Source of the DNA: Parvicella sp041583015
GTDB taxonomy: Bacteria > Bacteroidota > Bacteroidia > Flavobacteriales_D > Parvicellaceae
Assembly (NCBI GenBank): GCA_041583015.1
Contig: JBFHGR010000052.1
Span: 1 to 24,179 of the forward strand
Length of the DNA stretch: 24,179 nt
Direction: 5' to 3'
Positions 15,097 through 23,277 of the stretch are shown piece after piece. The position numbers and the translations under genes were made by a program. Numbering within the stretch: the first letter of the stretch is position 1; each line of letters starts with the position of its first letter. The notes beneath the pieces are model-generated. The model was not told where the DNA came from, did not search any database, and saw only the letters and a list, made by a program, of their open reading frames with translations.

Positions 15097-16344
15097 ATGA
15101 ACATCCTTATCAAATCGGCTAAAATAATTGATCCCAATTCGCCTTACAACAACTCAGTTAAAGACATTTTAATTCAGAATGGCATCGTTTCTAAGATAGA
15201 AAACGACATTCAGATGGGGGGAATCGAAGTTATAACTTACGAGAATCTTCATATCTCCCCAGGTCTTTTTGACATGAGAAGCAATTTAAGAGAACCTGGT
15301 CATGAGCAACATGAAACCATTGAATCAGGATTGAGAGCGGCTGCAAAAGGAGGCTTTACCGGATTAGCAGTTATGCCTAGCACCACGCCAATTGCGGATA
15401 ATAAGGGAGTTATAGAAAATATTATTCAAAAAGGTAGCACTAGTACTATAGATGTTCACCCGATTGGTGCTATCAGTCAAAACCTTGAAGGTAAAGAACT
15501 TGCAGAAATGTACGATATGAAATCTGGAGGAGCAGTTGCTTTCTCGGATGATAAAAAATCGATAAGAAGTGCTAACCTAATGTCTAGAGCACTTCTTTAC
15601 AGCAAAAATTTCAATGGATTAATCATGAACAGTCCAAATGAACGTACAATTTCTGGTAATGGACAAATGCATGAAGGAAAAGAAGGTACCAAACTAGGAC
15701 TAGAAGGAATACCAGCCCTCGCAGAGGAATTAATGGTATCGAGAGATTTATTCCTTGCTAACTACAATGATACTAAAATTCATATTGGTCCTATATCTTG
15801 CAGCAACAGTATTTCAATGATAAAAGAAGCTAAGGAGAATGGGATTAAAGTTACTTGCGATATAGCAGCACATCAACTTCATTTTCTAGACTCAGATCTT
15901 TCAGACTTTGATACTAACCTAAAAGTAAACCCTCCCTTCAGAACAGCATCACATAGAAACGACCTCATTGAAGCTCTTAAAAGTAATATCATAGATGTTA
16001 TAAGTTCAGATCACTCTCCTTGGGATGTAGAGGAAAAACACAAGGAATTTGACCATGCTAAATTTGGCATTAGCACACTTGAAACAACATTTTCTACTGC
16101 CATAAGTAATTTATTGGATATTATTGGGATTGAATCTATCATCACGAAATTATCCATCAATCCAAGAAGTATTCTTCAACTTGAAATACCAATTCTTAAA
16201 GAAGGATTTGAGGCCAATTTCACCCTATACAATCCATCAAAAAAATGGACACCATCACCTACTGAATGGGCTTCAAAAAGTAAGAATTCTCCTTTTTTTG
16301 GAGAAGAATTAACAGGTTTTGTGTATCAAACTATTAAGCATTAA
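15097..16344 (+). CDS. Dihydroorotase homologue with degenerate metal site
   Basis: A 415-residue amidohydrolase of the class I dihydroorotase family (pyrimidine synthesis). The frame and overall motifs are clear: NLREPGHEQHETIESG, GGFTGLAVMPSTTP, AFSDD, KVNPPFRTASHR, SSDHSPW. However, the HxH after FDM is Arg61/Asn63, the usual His of the HCED motif is Asn178 (NSPNE), and the His of HIAHVS is Pro232 (HIGPIS). Only Asp151 and Asp305 of the six ligands known from Bacillus PyrC remain. It is therefore probably not a zinc-dependent dihydroorotase. Flavobacteria carry a related family also lacking HxH, and Pseudomonas has an inactive homologue (PyrC') that supports aspartate transcarbamoylase assembly, so a structural role is possible. 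msrB starts one base after its stop. Confidence 0.85.
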   Translation: MNILIKSAKIIDPNSPYNNSVKDILIQNGIVSKIENDIQMGGIEVITYENLHISPGLFDMRSNLREPGHEQHETIESGLRAAAKGGFTGLAVMPSTTPIADNKGVIENIIQKGSTSTIDVHPIGAISQNLEGKELAEMYDMKSGGAVAFSDDKKSIRSANLMSRALLYSKNFNGLIMNSPNERTISGNGQMHEGKEGTKLGLEGIPALAEELMVSRDLFLANYNDTKIHIGPISCSNSISMIKEAKENGIKVTCDIAAHQLHFLDSDLSDFDTNLKVNPPFRTASHRNDLIEALKSNIIDVISSDHSPWDVEEKHKEFDHAKFGISTLETTFSTAISNLLDIIGIESIITKLSINPRSILQLEIPILKEGFEANFTLYNPSKKWTPSPTEWASKSKNSPFFGEELTGFVYQTIKH

Positions 16345-16345
16345 G

Positions 16346-16753
16346 ATGAGTCATAAAAAGAAATATCCAATTGAAAAATCTGAAGAAGAATGGAAAAAAC
16401 AATTGACTGATTTTGAATTTGAAGTTCTTAGAAACAAAGGAACAGAAAGACCTTTTAGTGGAGAATTCAATGAGCATGATGCAGCAGGTACATACATTTG
16501 CAAAGGTTGTAATACCGAATTATTCACCAATGACATGAAATTCAACTCACATTGTGGTTGGCCAAGTTTTGACAAAGAATTGGCAGATGCAAAGATTGAC
16601 AAAATTGTTGATCACAGTCATGGGATGATTCGTACAGAAGTAGTTTGCGGGAATTGCGGTTCCCATCTTGGACACCTCTTTAATGACGGGCCAACTGAAA
16701 CTGGCGAAAGGTACTGCATCAACTCTATCTCATTGGGATTTAAAAAGAAATAA
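16346..16753 (+). CDS. msrB: Peptide-methionine (R)-S-oxide reductase
   Basis: A 135-residue MsrB that reduces methionine-R-sulfoxide in oxidised proteins. The zinc site is complete: CKGC (Cys52, Cys55) and CGNC (Cys101, Cys104). The catalytic cysteine is Cys124 in the RYCINS motif; HCGWPSF (67-73) and GSHLGHLFNDGP (105-116) are the family's other landmarks. No signal peptide, so it is the cytoplasmic form, and length is normal for a single-domain MsrB. The ATG at 16346 lies one base after the dihydroorotase-like stop, so the two genes are translationally close and share a transcript. An in-frame TTG further up would overlap that gene and is not needed. Confidence 0.95.
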   Translation: MSHKKKYPIEKSEEEWKKQLTDFEFEVLRNKGTERPFSGEFNEHDAAGTYICKGCNTELFTNDMKFNSHCGWPSFDKELADAKIDKIVDHSHGMIRTEVVCGNCGSHLGHLFNDGPTETGERYCINSISLGFKKK

Positions 16754-16801
16754 CAGTTTTCTACTTTCTTTACTATTGGATATCAACTGAATCACAAATT
16801 A

Positions 16802-17536
16802 TTAATCGCAATTGAGTAATTTTTGAAATTCAGTTTCATTTTTATTGTATACATTTAAATCTACAAAACCTTCTATACCATTCACTTTTCCCTTGGCATT
16901 GTATTGCCAGAAATCATGAATAACACCTTTGCCTAATCTAGGTTGTTTATAAGTACCTCTTATCCAAAAAACACAATCCTGAAATTCTGGAATAGCAAAA
17001 TATTTATGATAAAAATCTTCATTACAGTAGATTATTGGTAACCTTCCATAAAATGCTTTGATCTTCAAAACTAAATTGTAAACATCCTTTCGAAAAACCT
17101 TTACATCAACTGAACCATTACAGTTATTATCATACTCTAAATCGATAGCAGGTGGCAAACCACCTTCTAATTTAGGTATGAAATTGGATAAATTAATAAA
17201 TTGCTCCTCAGGTGATTTACAAAAACTATAGTAATGATATCCCCCAACGACTAAACCCGCTTCATGCGCTTCTTTCCAATTGTGAGTAAAGTTACTATCT
17301 CTATGGTTTCCTCCTTCAGTTGCTTTTATAAAAGCAAAAGAAATGCCTTGGGATTTCACCTGTTTCCAATCTATTTCTCCTTGATGATGTGAGACATCAA
17401 CACCTCTAATTTTATATACATTTTCACGAGGATTATTAAGAGAAAATACACCGTTAGAAACAAGAACATAACCAATTATAAGAACTATAACCAAACCAAA
17501 TACCAATAACAACAACCATCTCCAAAAAGCATTCAT
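16802..17536 (-). CDS. Membrane-anchored GH25 muramidase (lysozyme)
   Basis: A 244-residue glycoside hydrolase family 25 protein, which cleaves the N-acetylmuramic acid to N-acetylglucosamine bond of peptidoglycan. Residues 7-28 form one hydrophobic segment (WLLLLVFGLVIVLIIGYVLV) without a signal cleavage site, so the enzyme is probably anchored in the inner membrane facing the periplasm. The catalytic domain starts at RGVDVSHHQGEIDW (Asp47), holds the acidic pair Asp132/Glu134 in AIDLEYD, and ends with WQYNAKGKVNGIEGFVDLNVYN. It is the last gene of the leftward cluster: 6 bases separate its ATG from the MscS-like stop. No holin or phage gene is near, so a host cell-wall role is more likely than lysis. 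Confidence 0.9.
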   Translation of the reverse strand: MNAFWRWLLLLVFGLVIVLIIGYVLVSNGVFSLNNPRENVYKIRGVDVSHHQGEIDWKQVKSQGISFAFIKATEGGNHRDSNFTHNWKEAHEAGLVVGGYHYYSFCKSPEEQFINLSNFIPKLEGGLPPAIDLEYDNNCNGSVDVKVFRKDVYNLVLKIKAFYGRLPIIYCNEDFYHKYFAIPEFQDCVFWIRGTYKQPRLGKGVIHDFWQYNAKGKVNGIEGFVDLNVYNKNETEFQKLLNCD

Positions 17537-17542
17537 CTTCTT

Positions 17543-18247
17543 TTACCTTTGAAATGCTAATAACTTAGACTTAATTTGAGGAATAAACTTCTCATCATTG
17601 GTATACACCACAAGTTTACATTCCACTTCCTCACTACTTTGATTAATGATTTCGAACTTAGGCTTTACACTATCTACTACAAAAGGGATTCTAGAAATCG
17701 TTTTTCGTAAACCTTGTTCAAACCCAGCATAATCCTCCTGTGTTGTTTTCAACATTAAAACACAAGCTCTCAAATACTTAGCGCTACTTGGTTTTATTTC
17801 TACATCGCCAACTATCTGACTATAAGGAATTTGTAAAATCTCACCTTTTTCAGTCTCCAATTCCAGTTTTGTATTGTTTAATGCTACAATTTTACCAGAA
17901 AAATCTTTCACTTTCAATCTTTGCCCAGCAATATTACCTCGTTGAAATTTAAACACAGTACCTTGAAACAACTCTTTACTGTATCCCCAAGACACAATCA
18001 AAAGACCCGTAGCAATCCCTAACGTTAAGAATGGGCTTTCTATTCCTAAATTAATTACAACCTCTAAAATCAAAAGAAAAAGTATAACATTCCTACAAGC
18101 AGGTAAATAAAACTTCAATCGTTCGTGCCAAAGGTCATTTTTTACAAATGGCACTAGCACTTTCAATAAAAGCCAATACGCTGCAAATACAATGAACAAC
18201 TTCACTATAAAACCTATAAAATATGTTTGCAAAAATAACAATCCCAT
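17543..18247 (-). CDS. Small MscS-like mechanosensitive channel homologue
   Basis: A 234-residue membrane protein. Hydrophobic segments lie at about 6-34, 48-68 and 72-90, then a beta-rich region QRLKVKDFSGKIVALNNTKLELETEKGEILQIPYSQIV (109-146) that matches the MscS middle domain pattern (a barrel ending in a 'P-S/Y-Q/E' loop). Residues 150-234 form a mixed alpha/beta tail like the MscS C-terminal domain. MscS proteins open under membrane tension to release solutes on hypo-osmotic shock. The pore-helix glycine/alanine pattern is weak here, so it could be a divergent member or a non-channel relative. Its ATG is 2 bases from the stop of the SLC12 fusion gene and it is 6 bases before the GH25 gene, so they form one operon. 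Confidence 0.65.
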   Translation of the reverse strand: MGLLFLQTYFIGFIVKLFIVFAAYWLLLKVLVPFVKNDLWHERLKFYLPACRNVILFLLILEVVINLGIESPFLTLGIATGLLIVSWGYSKELFQGTVFKFQRGNIAGQRLKVKDFSGKIVALNNTKLELETEKGEILQIPYSQIVGDVEIKPSSAKYLRACVLMLKTTQEDYAGFEQGLRKTISRIPFVVDSVKPKFEIINQSSEEVECKLVVYTNDEKFIPQIKSKLLAFQR

Positions 18248-18249
18248 AA

Positions 18250-21200
18250 CTACAATATTATTTGATGTTTTCTTAAATAAGACACTATAAAAATCATTAC
18301 ATAAGGATTCACCCTCAATTCATTTGACATAGATTTCACCAACACTCTACTTCTTAGTAAATTCTCAATCTCGATACTTGTCTGAAAGATACCATCATCA
18401 AATAGTTGTAATAACTCATGCACAGGCATCGATTTTCTCATGATAACTTGATATAATATCAACTCCCATTCTGGCTTCAAGGAAAATTCCAATTCTTGAT
18501 TTTCCAATTTAGACAATATAAGAACATTGTTCTCCACTTGATCAACCGCCCCTAGCCAATAATGCATTGCACTTCCAACATTTCCATGACAATTCGCATT
18601 GATTTTGGTAAAGATTCTATTGGCGTTTCTGAGTTTCGTATCATTCTCATGGGTTTCATTCCAAAAATATTTCATTCCACCTGCATGATGCCTATCCAAA
18701 ATTATTGACTTTATAGATTTTGTAGGTAAAGGTCGCACCATGATAGTACTCAAAATGTAATCATCTATTCCATAAATATCCTTTGCATGATTGTAAAAAT
18801 GAATATTGCAATCTATCAAAAACAATATTCTATGGTAATGTTTTTTCAAGGTAAGCAGTATCTCGTTCAGACCATCTGAATCTTCCTGCACACGCCAATA
18901 AAACTCAAGGTCAGCTATATTGACCACAGTACCAGTTTCTAAACTATTCAAAACGGTATCAACATCCTTATAAACACCTGTTGCTTTTTGGAGTAAAGAA
19001 CCAAAACTACTAGCATTACTACCTTGTCCAAATTCCAATTTAATCACCTCTTTTTTCACAAAAGCATTGATAAAATTTTGCTTTACAAAAGTTTTTCCAC
19101 TTTGCAACTCACCAGTAAACAGCAAAAATCCGGAACTTCCTGCTTCCCATTTTTGCATTGCAGACAATGCCGTATTCAGTTCAATAGACCTATGTTCCAA
19201 CACTTCTTTAGGTGCTATTTGTTTACCTGTAAATAATTGTTGATAGTAATATGGAATACTAGCCGAAACAGACTTATTGAGTTCAACAGTAGAAACAAAA
19301 TCACCTAATCTGCTTTGAAGATTTAGTAACCCTTTAGTTCTGTTTTCAAACGTAGATTTACTTACTGTATCTCTCAATCTAATCAGGACATCATCTAGTT
19401 TTTGGTCAATTTTTCTAAGCGTGTGTTTCGTTCTACCTACGTATTCTGCTCCGCTATTCATGGCTTTTTTCTTAATATAAGCCGCTTGTGAAAAATTCGC
19501 TTGATTCAACAGTACATCTACGTCTAAAATTTTGCTCAATTTAGTACTAAACACTTCATTTTCTGCCTTTACCTTTACTTTTAGGCTATTTACACACTCT
19601 ATATACCCTTCCACTTTACTTTGCACCAATTCTCTAATGGACACCTCCTCCTGAGGCCTTGCATTTGTATCTGCAAAATGATATTGCAATAACTTAAGAG
19701 CCTTATTGAGTTCTGAAATTTGATTTTTCAATTCAAGATCTGCAGAATTATACATCTGACCTATTGGCACAAAAAATTCTCGTTCTAGTGCAAAACTTGT
19801 CGTTTTCTTAAATGCTACGACTGCCACATCCACGTTCTCTTGGTTCTTTTCAAATCCATTCAACGCCTCCGGTGCAATCACGCTAACTTCTTCTGCCACT
19901 CCACTTAAAGTTTCAGATAAAACTCCATTCACTTTCCCCATCAAACCAGGAACATTCACAGAGTTACCTACAATCCTTTCCTCTTTCATGTACTCCTCTC
20001 GAGATAATTGCATCCAGTCAGAAACACTCTGAACATTCACTTCTCTATCCTCTTTTAACACGTTGACGAATTCATTCTGCGTCATCTCCATTTCCAATTT
20101 CAAATCGTGCTTCACTTCCACTAATTGAAATAAACATTCTACTTGGTTAGTCAGCAATCTCTGATTATTCAAGAATGAATCGGGATATTTACCCAATGCC
20201 AATAAAATTCTCTTGATATCTGAGGGATTCTTATTTTCTTCACGATTGATAATTTCTTCAGCAATATTAAAGTCCTCAGCATCATTGATTACTTTTTGCA
20301 TAAAATTCTGAATATAGCTTTTAGAAAATTGCTGAAAAATGTTCTGCTCACGTTTAATTACAACTTCTAATTTTTCTAAAATCACCTCCAAAGGACTTTC
20401 GCTATTGAAGCTCTTCAACAAAAAATTATTTATCATAAAGCCAGAAAGCCCGTTCACATGCAGTACTTTTTTAAACTCCTTCAAATAGTAACTTTCCAAA
20501 TGATGATTTATGGATTTAGCAATAGGAAAATTAAAAGCTCCATTTGTTTTAGCCAATTGCCTCTTTGCCCTTGCAACCTCTTTACTATCAGAAGTTAATT
20601 CCTTGATTAAAGATTGCTCAAAATTCAATCGTAAAGCACCGGGAACCTTACCTATTACATCTTGACAATCCAATAACAAATTCTTCATTCCCCTCTGCAT
20701 GCTTCTTTTCACCAAAGTAATTCTTTCCTCTTTAAAATCCTCAAAGGCTGCTTTTAACTGAGTTTTACTTACATTTTCAGATGATTGAATGCCATTAATT
20801 ATCCTTACAAAAGACTGATACACCTCCTGATAAGACTGATATACCTCTTGACTATACTTAAAATGAAGATCATACAAATCCTTACCAACCTCCAAAGCAA
20901 TCGCGTCAACCTCTTCAAAAATTGAGCTTTGCGTATTGAAGGCTACTTCATTTTTCTCAAAATCCAATACTTGTTTAACCTCTTCATATTCTTTTTGCAA
21001 TGCAGGATCCAAATTGATATCTTCATAGAAGTGTGTGGATGCCCTAAAAATCAAAGTAGTGCCTATATCGTTCAACAAAGCATTGGTTCTATCTACAAAA
21101 GCAGTTTCATTAGACTCTTCCAAAAATGGTAATTCCAAGAAAATCAAATCTGTATCAATAGAGAATTTTCTAACCAATTCATACAAAGATTTTTGCTCCA

Positions 21201-23175
21201 ATTCATTATTTACAACAACCACCTGTGCTTCTATTCTATTTACATCACATTTAGAATGGATTATCTTTTCAATGTAATCTGCCGTACTATTATCTCTATT
21301 GTCATAGAGTACTCTCACACTCAATTGAGACCAATCAGTAGAATCCGACATGAATTTACCTAGATACAAAGACAAATCACAATACTCATCAAAATTAGAC
21401 CACCAAATATCGAGTGTTTTCTTATCTCCGAACCCTTTGTTTTCATCGTAATCTAAAAACAAAACATTCATATCCATTTGAGTAAGATAGTCTGTCATCC
21501 TTGCAAATTCCCTAGGCTGATTGGTATTTCTTGCCCAGCCCATCATGACCGTATTAGGATCTATACCAGAAAATCCATATGAATTTGCAATATTCTCAAT
21601 TCCTCTATAAATATTCTGACATTCCTGTTGTCTATAAAATATAGAGCCATCATTTTCATCTGTTTCTACCTTAGTTTGTTGATGTTTAGGAAATAAAACT
21701 TTAGCGGATTTATTTTCAATCAAATCAAAATTGGAAATCATTCCATTCTTACCTGCAATACTTTTTGAAAAATCAATTAACTCTTTTCTGCGATTAGAAT
21801 CACCAGAAAACAATAAGACATTTGGTTCCCAATTACGTTTATGAGTTGTTTTCTTCTGAAGATTTTTTAACCCTGTTTTCACAAGAGAAAACCACACACT
21901 ATTCCAGACATCACCAGTACCTGTATCATGTTGCTTTTTATTTAGATATCCATAAATAAGCACAACTGATACAGTAGCAATAATAGCTGCCACAAGGTTC
22001 AATTGAATCATCAACACACTTGTAGCAATAGCCCCAATGATAGGCATAATAATAGGTATCCTAAATGAAGGCTTAAAATCTGGGCTTGCCCATTGCTCGA
22101 ATACACATGACACATTAATAAACAAATAAGCAGTCATGTAAAACATTGCAACAATCTCAGCGATAGCGTTTAATTCTCCTATCATAATACCTGCAAAAGC
22201 GATAATAGCAGTAAGTATTAAAGCATTTCTAGGCTCATTATTTACGCCAACACCTTTTCCAAAAACTTTTGGAACTATGGCATCCATAGACATGGCTTGC
22301 AAAATTCTTGGTGCACCTAAAATACCTCCCAAGGCACTTGACAATGTAGCTCCCCAAATTCCCGCCACAACGAAAAACCCACCATACCAAGCAAACTCCA
22401 CAATGGCATTGTTATTTGATTTTAAAATATCTGCGGGTATTGCTCCATTTAAAAATAGTGCCAAACCAATATAAATGATTAATCCAACTACAATTGCCAA
22501 CATTGTTCCCCATGGAATAGATTTAACTGGATTTTTTAAATCACCAGACATTGCTACACCAGCAGTAAAACCCGTTACAGCAGGAAAAAATATACCAAAT
22601 AATAAAGCAAAACTAGGTGTACCACTTAAAGTATCTGTTCCTACTGTTAAGCCTTCTGCACTTCCAAATCCAATAGAGATTAACGACAATGCAATAAAAG
22701 CCAAAATAAAATACTGAGCTTTCATTGCTAGACTTGTACTAATCAATGCCAATGTTACAACAATGGCTAGCGCAATACTTCCTCCAACCCGCAAGTAATT
22801 AATATTGCTCGTATCAATGTCAAATACAACTAAAGCACTTTCTGCAAAACCGATTAAATACAAAGCAATAGACAAAGCTGTAGCAACAAAAATAGTAACC
22901 CCAATAGCCCCTCCAAATGGCAATCCGAGACTTCGTGAAAGCATGTAGTAAATACCTCCGGCCTTAATTTTCTTATCAGTAGCAATGGAGGAAACGCTCA
23001 ATCCAGTAGTAACAGAAACTACATGAGCAAAAATTATGATTGCAATTGTCATCCAGATACTTGTAGAATTACCTACAATTGTACCCATCCTCATATACAT
23101 GATAACCCCTAAGATTGTCAAAATTGAAGGTGTAAAAACCCCCGCAAATGTTCCGTACTTCTTAATTCCGCCCAC
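18250..23175 (-). CDS. Giant SLC12-type cation-chloride cotransporter fused to a P-loop NTPase
   Basis: An uninterrupted 1641-residue protein, GTG start, in four parts. Residues 1-412: about 12 membrane helices of the SLC12 (NKCC/NCC/KCC) branch of the APC superfamily. Landmarks are GVFTPSILTILGVIMYMRM, GGIYYMLSRSLGLPFGG, FFPAVTGFTAGVAMSGDLKN and GATLSSALGGILGAPRILQ. Tyr76/77, Pro198, Thr201, Ser279/280 and Tyr350 fall where NKCC1 ion-site residues lie. Residues 450-720: the cytosolic SLC12 domain (PNVLLFSG at 451-458). Residues 725-1340: a charged, mostly helical region I cannot assign. Residues 1345-1560: a P-loop NTPase with Walker A GELQSGKT (1355-1362) and Walker B ILFLID (1450-1455); residues 1565-1641 look like a winged helix. 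The start codon is GTG because no ATG precedes the first helix in frame. Downstream genes overlap the same transcript. Confidence 0.85.
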   Translation of the reverse strand: MGGIKKYGTFAGVFTPSILTILGVIMYMRMGTIVGNSTSIWMTIAIIIFAHVVSVTTGLSVSSIATDKKIKAGGIYYMLSRSLGLPFGGAIGVTIFVATALSIALYLIGFAESALVVFDIDTSNINYLRVGGSIALAIVVTLALISTSLAMKAQYFILAFIALSLISIGFGSAEGLTVGTDTLSGTPSFALLFGIFFPAVTGFTAGVAMSGDLKNPVKSIPWGTMLAIVVGLIIYIGLALFLNGAIPADILKSNNNAIVEFAWYGGFFVVAGIWGATLSSALGGILGAPRILQAMSMDAIVPKVFGKGVGVNNEPRNALILTAIIAFAGIMIGELNAIAEIVAMFYMTAYLFINVSCVFEQWASPDFKPSFRIPIIMPIIGAIATSVLMIQLNLVAAIIATVSVVLIYGYLNKKQHDTGTGDVWNSVWFSLVKTGLKNLQKKTTHKRNWEPNVLLFSGDSNRRKELIDFSKSIAGKNGMISNFDLIENKSAKVLFPKHQQTKVETDENDGSIFYRQQECQNIYRGIENIANSYGFSGIDPNTVMMGWARNTNQPREFARMTDYLTQMDMNVLFLDYDENKGFGDKKTLDIWWSNFDEYCDLSLYLGKFMSDSTDWSQLSVRVLYDNRDNSTADYIEKIIHSKCDVNRIEAQVVVVNNELEQKSLYELVRKFSIDTDLIFLELPFLEESNETAFVDRTNALLNDIGTTLIFRASTHFYEDINLDPALQKEYEEVKQVLDFEKNEVAFNTQSSIFEEVDAIALEVGKDLYDLHFKYSQEVYQSYQEVYQSFVRIINGIQSSENVSKTQLKAAFEDFKEERITLVKRSMQRGMKNLLLDCQDVIGKVPGALRLNFEQSLIKELTSDSKEVARAKRQLAKTNGAFNFPIAKSINHHLESYYLKEFKKVLHVNGLSGFMINNFLLKSFNSESPLEVILEKLEVVIKREQNIFQQFSKSYIQNFMQKVINDAEDFNIAEEIINREENKNPSDIKRILLALGKYPDSFLNNQRLLTNQVECLFQLVEVKHDLKLEMEMTQNEFVNVLKEDREVNVQSVSDWMQLSREEYMKEERIVGNSVNVPGLMGKVNGVLSETLSGVAEEVSVIAPEALNGFEKNQENVDVAVVAFKKTTSFALEREFFVPIGQMYNSADLELKNQISELNKALKLLQYHFADTNARPQEEVSIRELVQSKVEGYIECVNSLKVKVKAENEVFSTKLSKILDVDVLLNQANFSQAAYIKKKAMNSGAEYVGRTKHTLRKIDQKLDDVLIRLRDTVSKSTFENRTKGLLNLQSRLGDFVSTVELNKSVSASIPYYYQQLFTGKQIAPKEVLEHRSIELNTALSAMQKWEAGSSGFLLFTGELQSGKTFVKQNFINAFVKKEVIKLEFGQGSNASSFGSLLQKATGVYKDVDTVLNSLETGTVVNIADLEFYWRVQEDSDGLNEILLTLKKHYHRILFLIDCNIHFYNHAKDIYGIDDYILSTIMVRPLPTKSIKSIILDRHHAGGMKYFWNETHENDTKLRNANRIFTKINANCHGNVGSAMHYWLGAVDQVENNVLILSKLENQELEFSLKPEWELILYQVIMRKSMPVHELLQLFDDGIFQTSIEIENLLRSRVLVKSMSNELRVNPYVMIFIVSYLRKHQIIL

Positions 23176-23239
23176 TGTAAACCTATTTTCAGTAAAAATG
23201 GTAAAAAATATTGAAACCTCCTTAATCTGTTAATATCTT

Positions 23240-23247
23240 TATCTTTG
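23240..23247 (+). promoter_or_regulatory. -7 promoter element for the CoA-transferase gene
   Basis: TATCTTTG is a full TAnnTTTG match, 30 bases before the ATG at 23278. The nearest TTG upstream (23211-23213) is 26 bases away, longer than usual. No comparable box was found on the opposite strand for the divergent SLC12 fusion gene. Confidence 0.45.
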
Positions 23248-23277
23248 ACCTTTGTTGATTTAAAAACAATATCCAAA

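Noticed and set aside
16754..16801. Possible terminator between msrB and the convergent GH25 gene
   Set aside because: No inverted repeat of useful length is visible in these 48 bases.
16802..18247. GH25 enzyme plus small membrane protein as a phage lysin/holin pair
   Set aside because: The membrane protein has an MscS-like soluble domain and is too large for a holin, the lysozyme has its own anchor, and no phage genes are present.
19156..21003. Helical linker region as a dynamin-like stalk
   Set aside because: The only P-loop is at the C-terminal end, after the helices, and no dynamin GTPase motifs (such as the T/G3/G4 set) were found.
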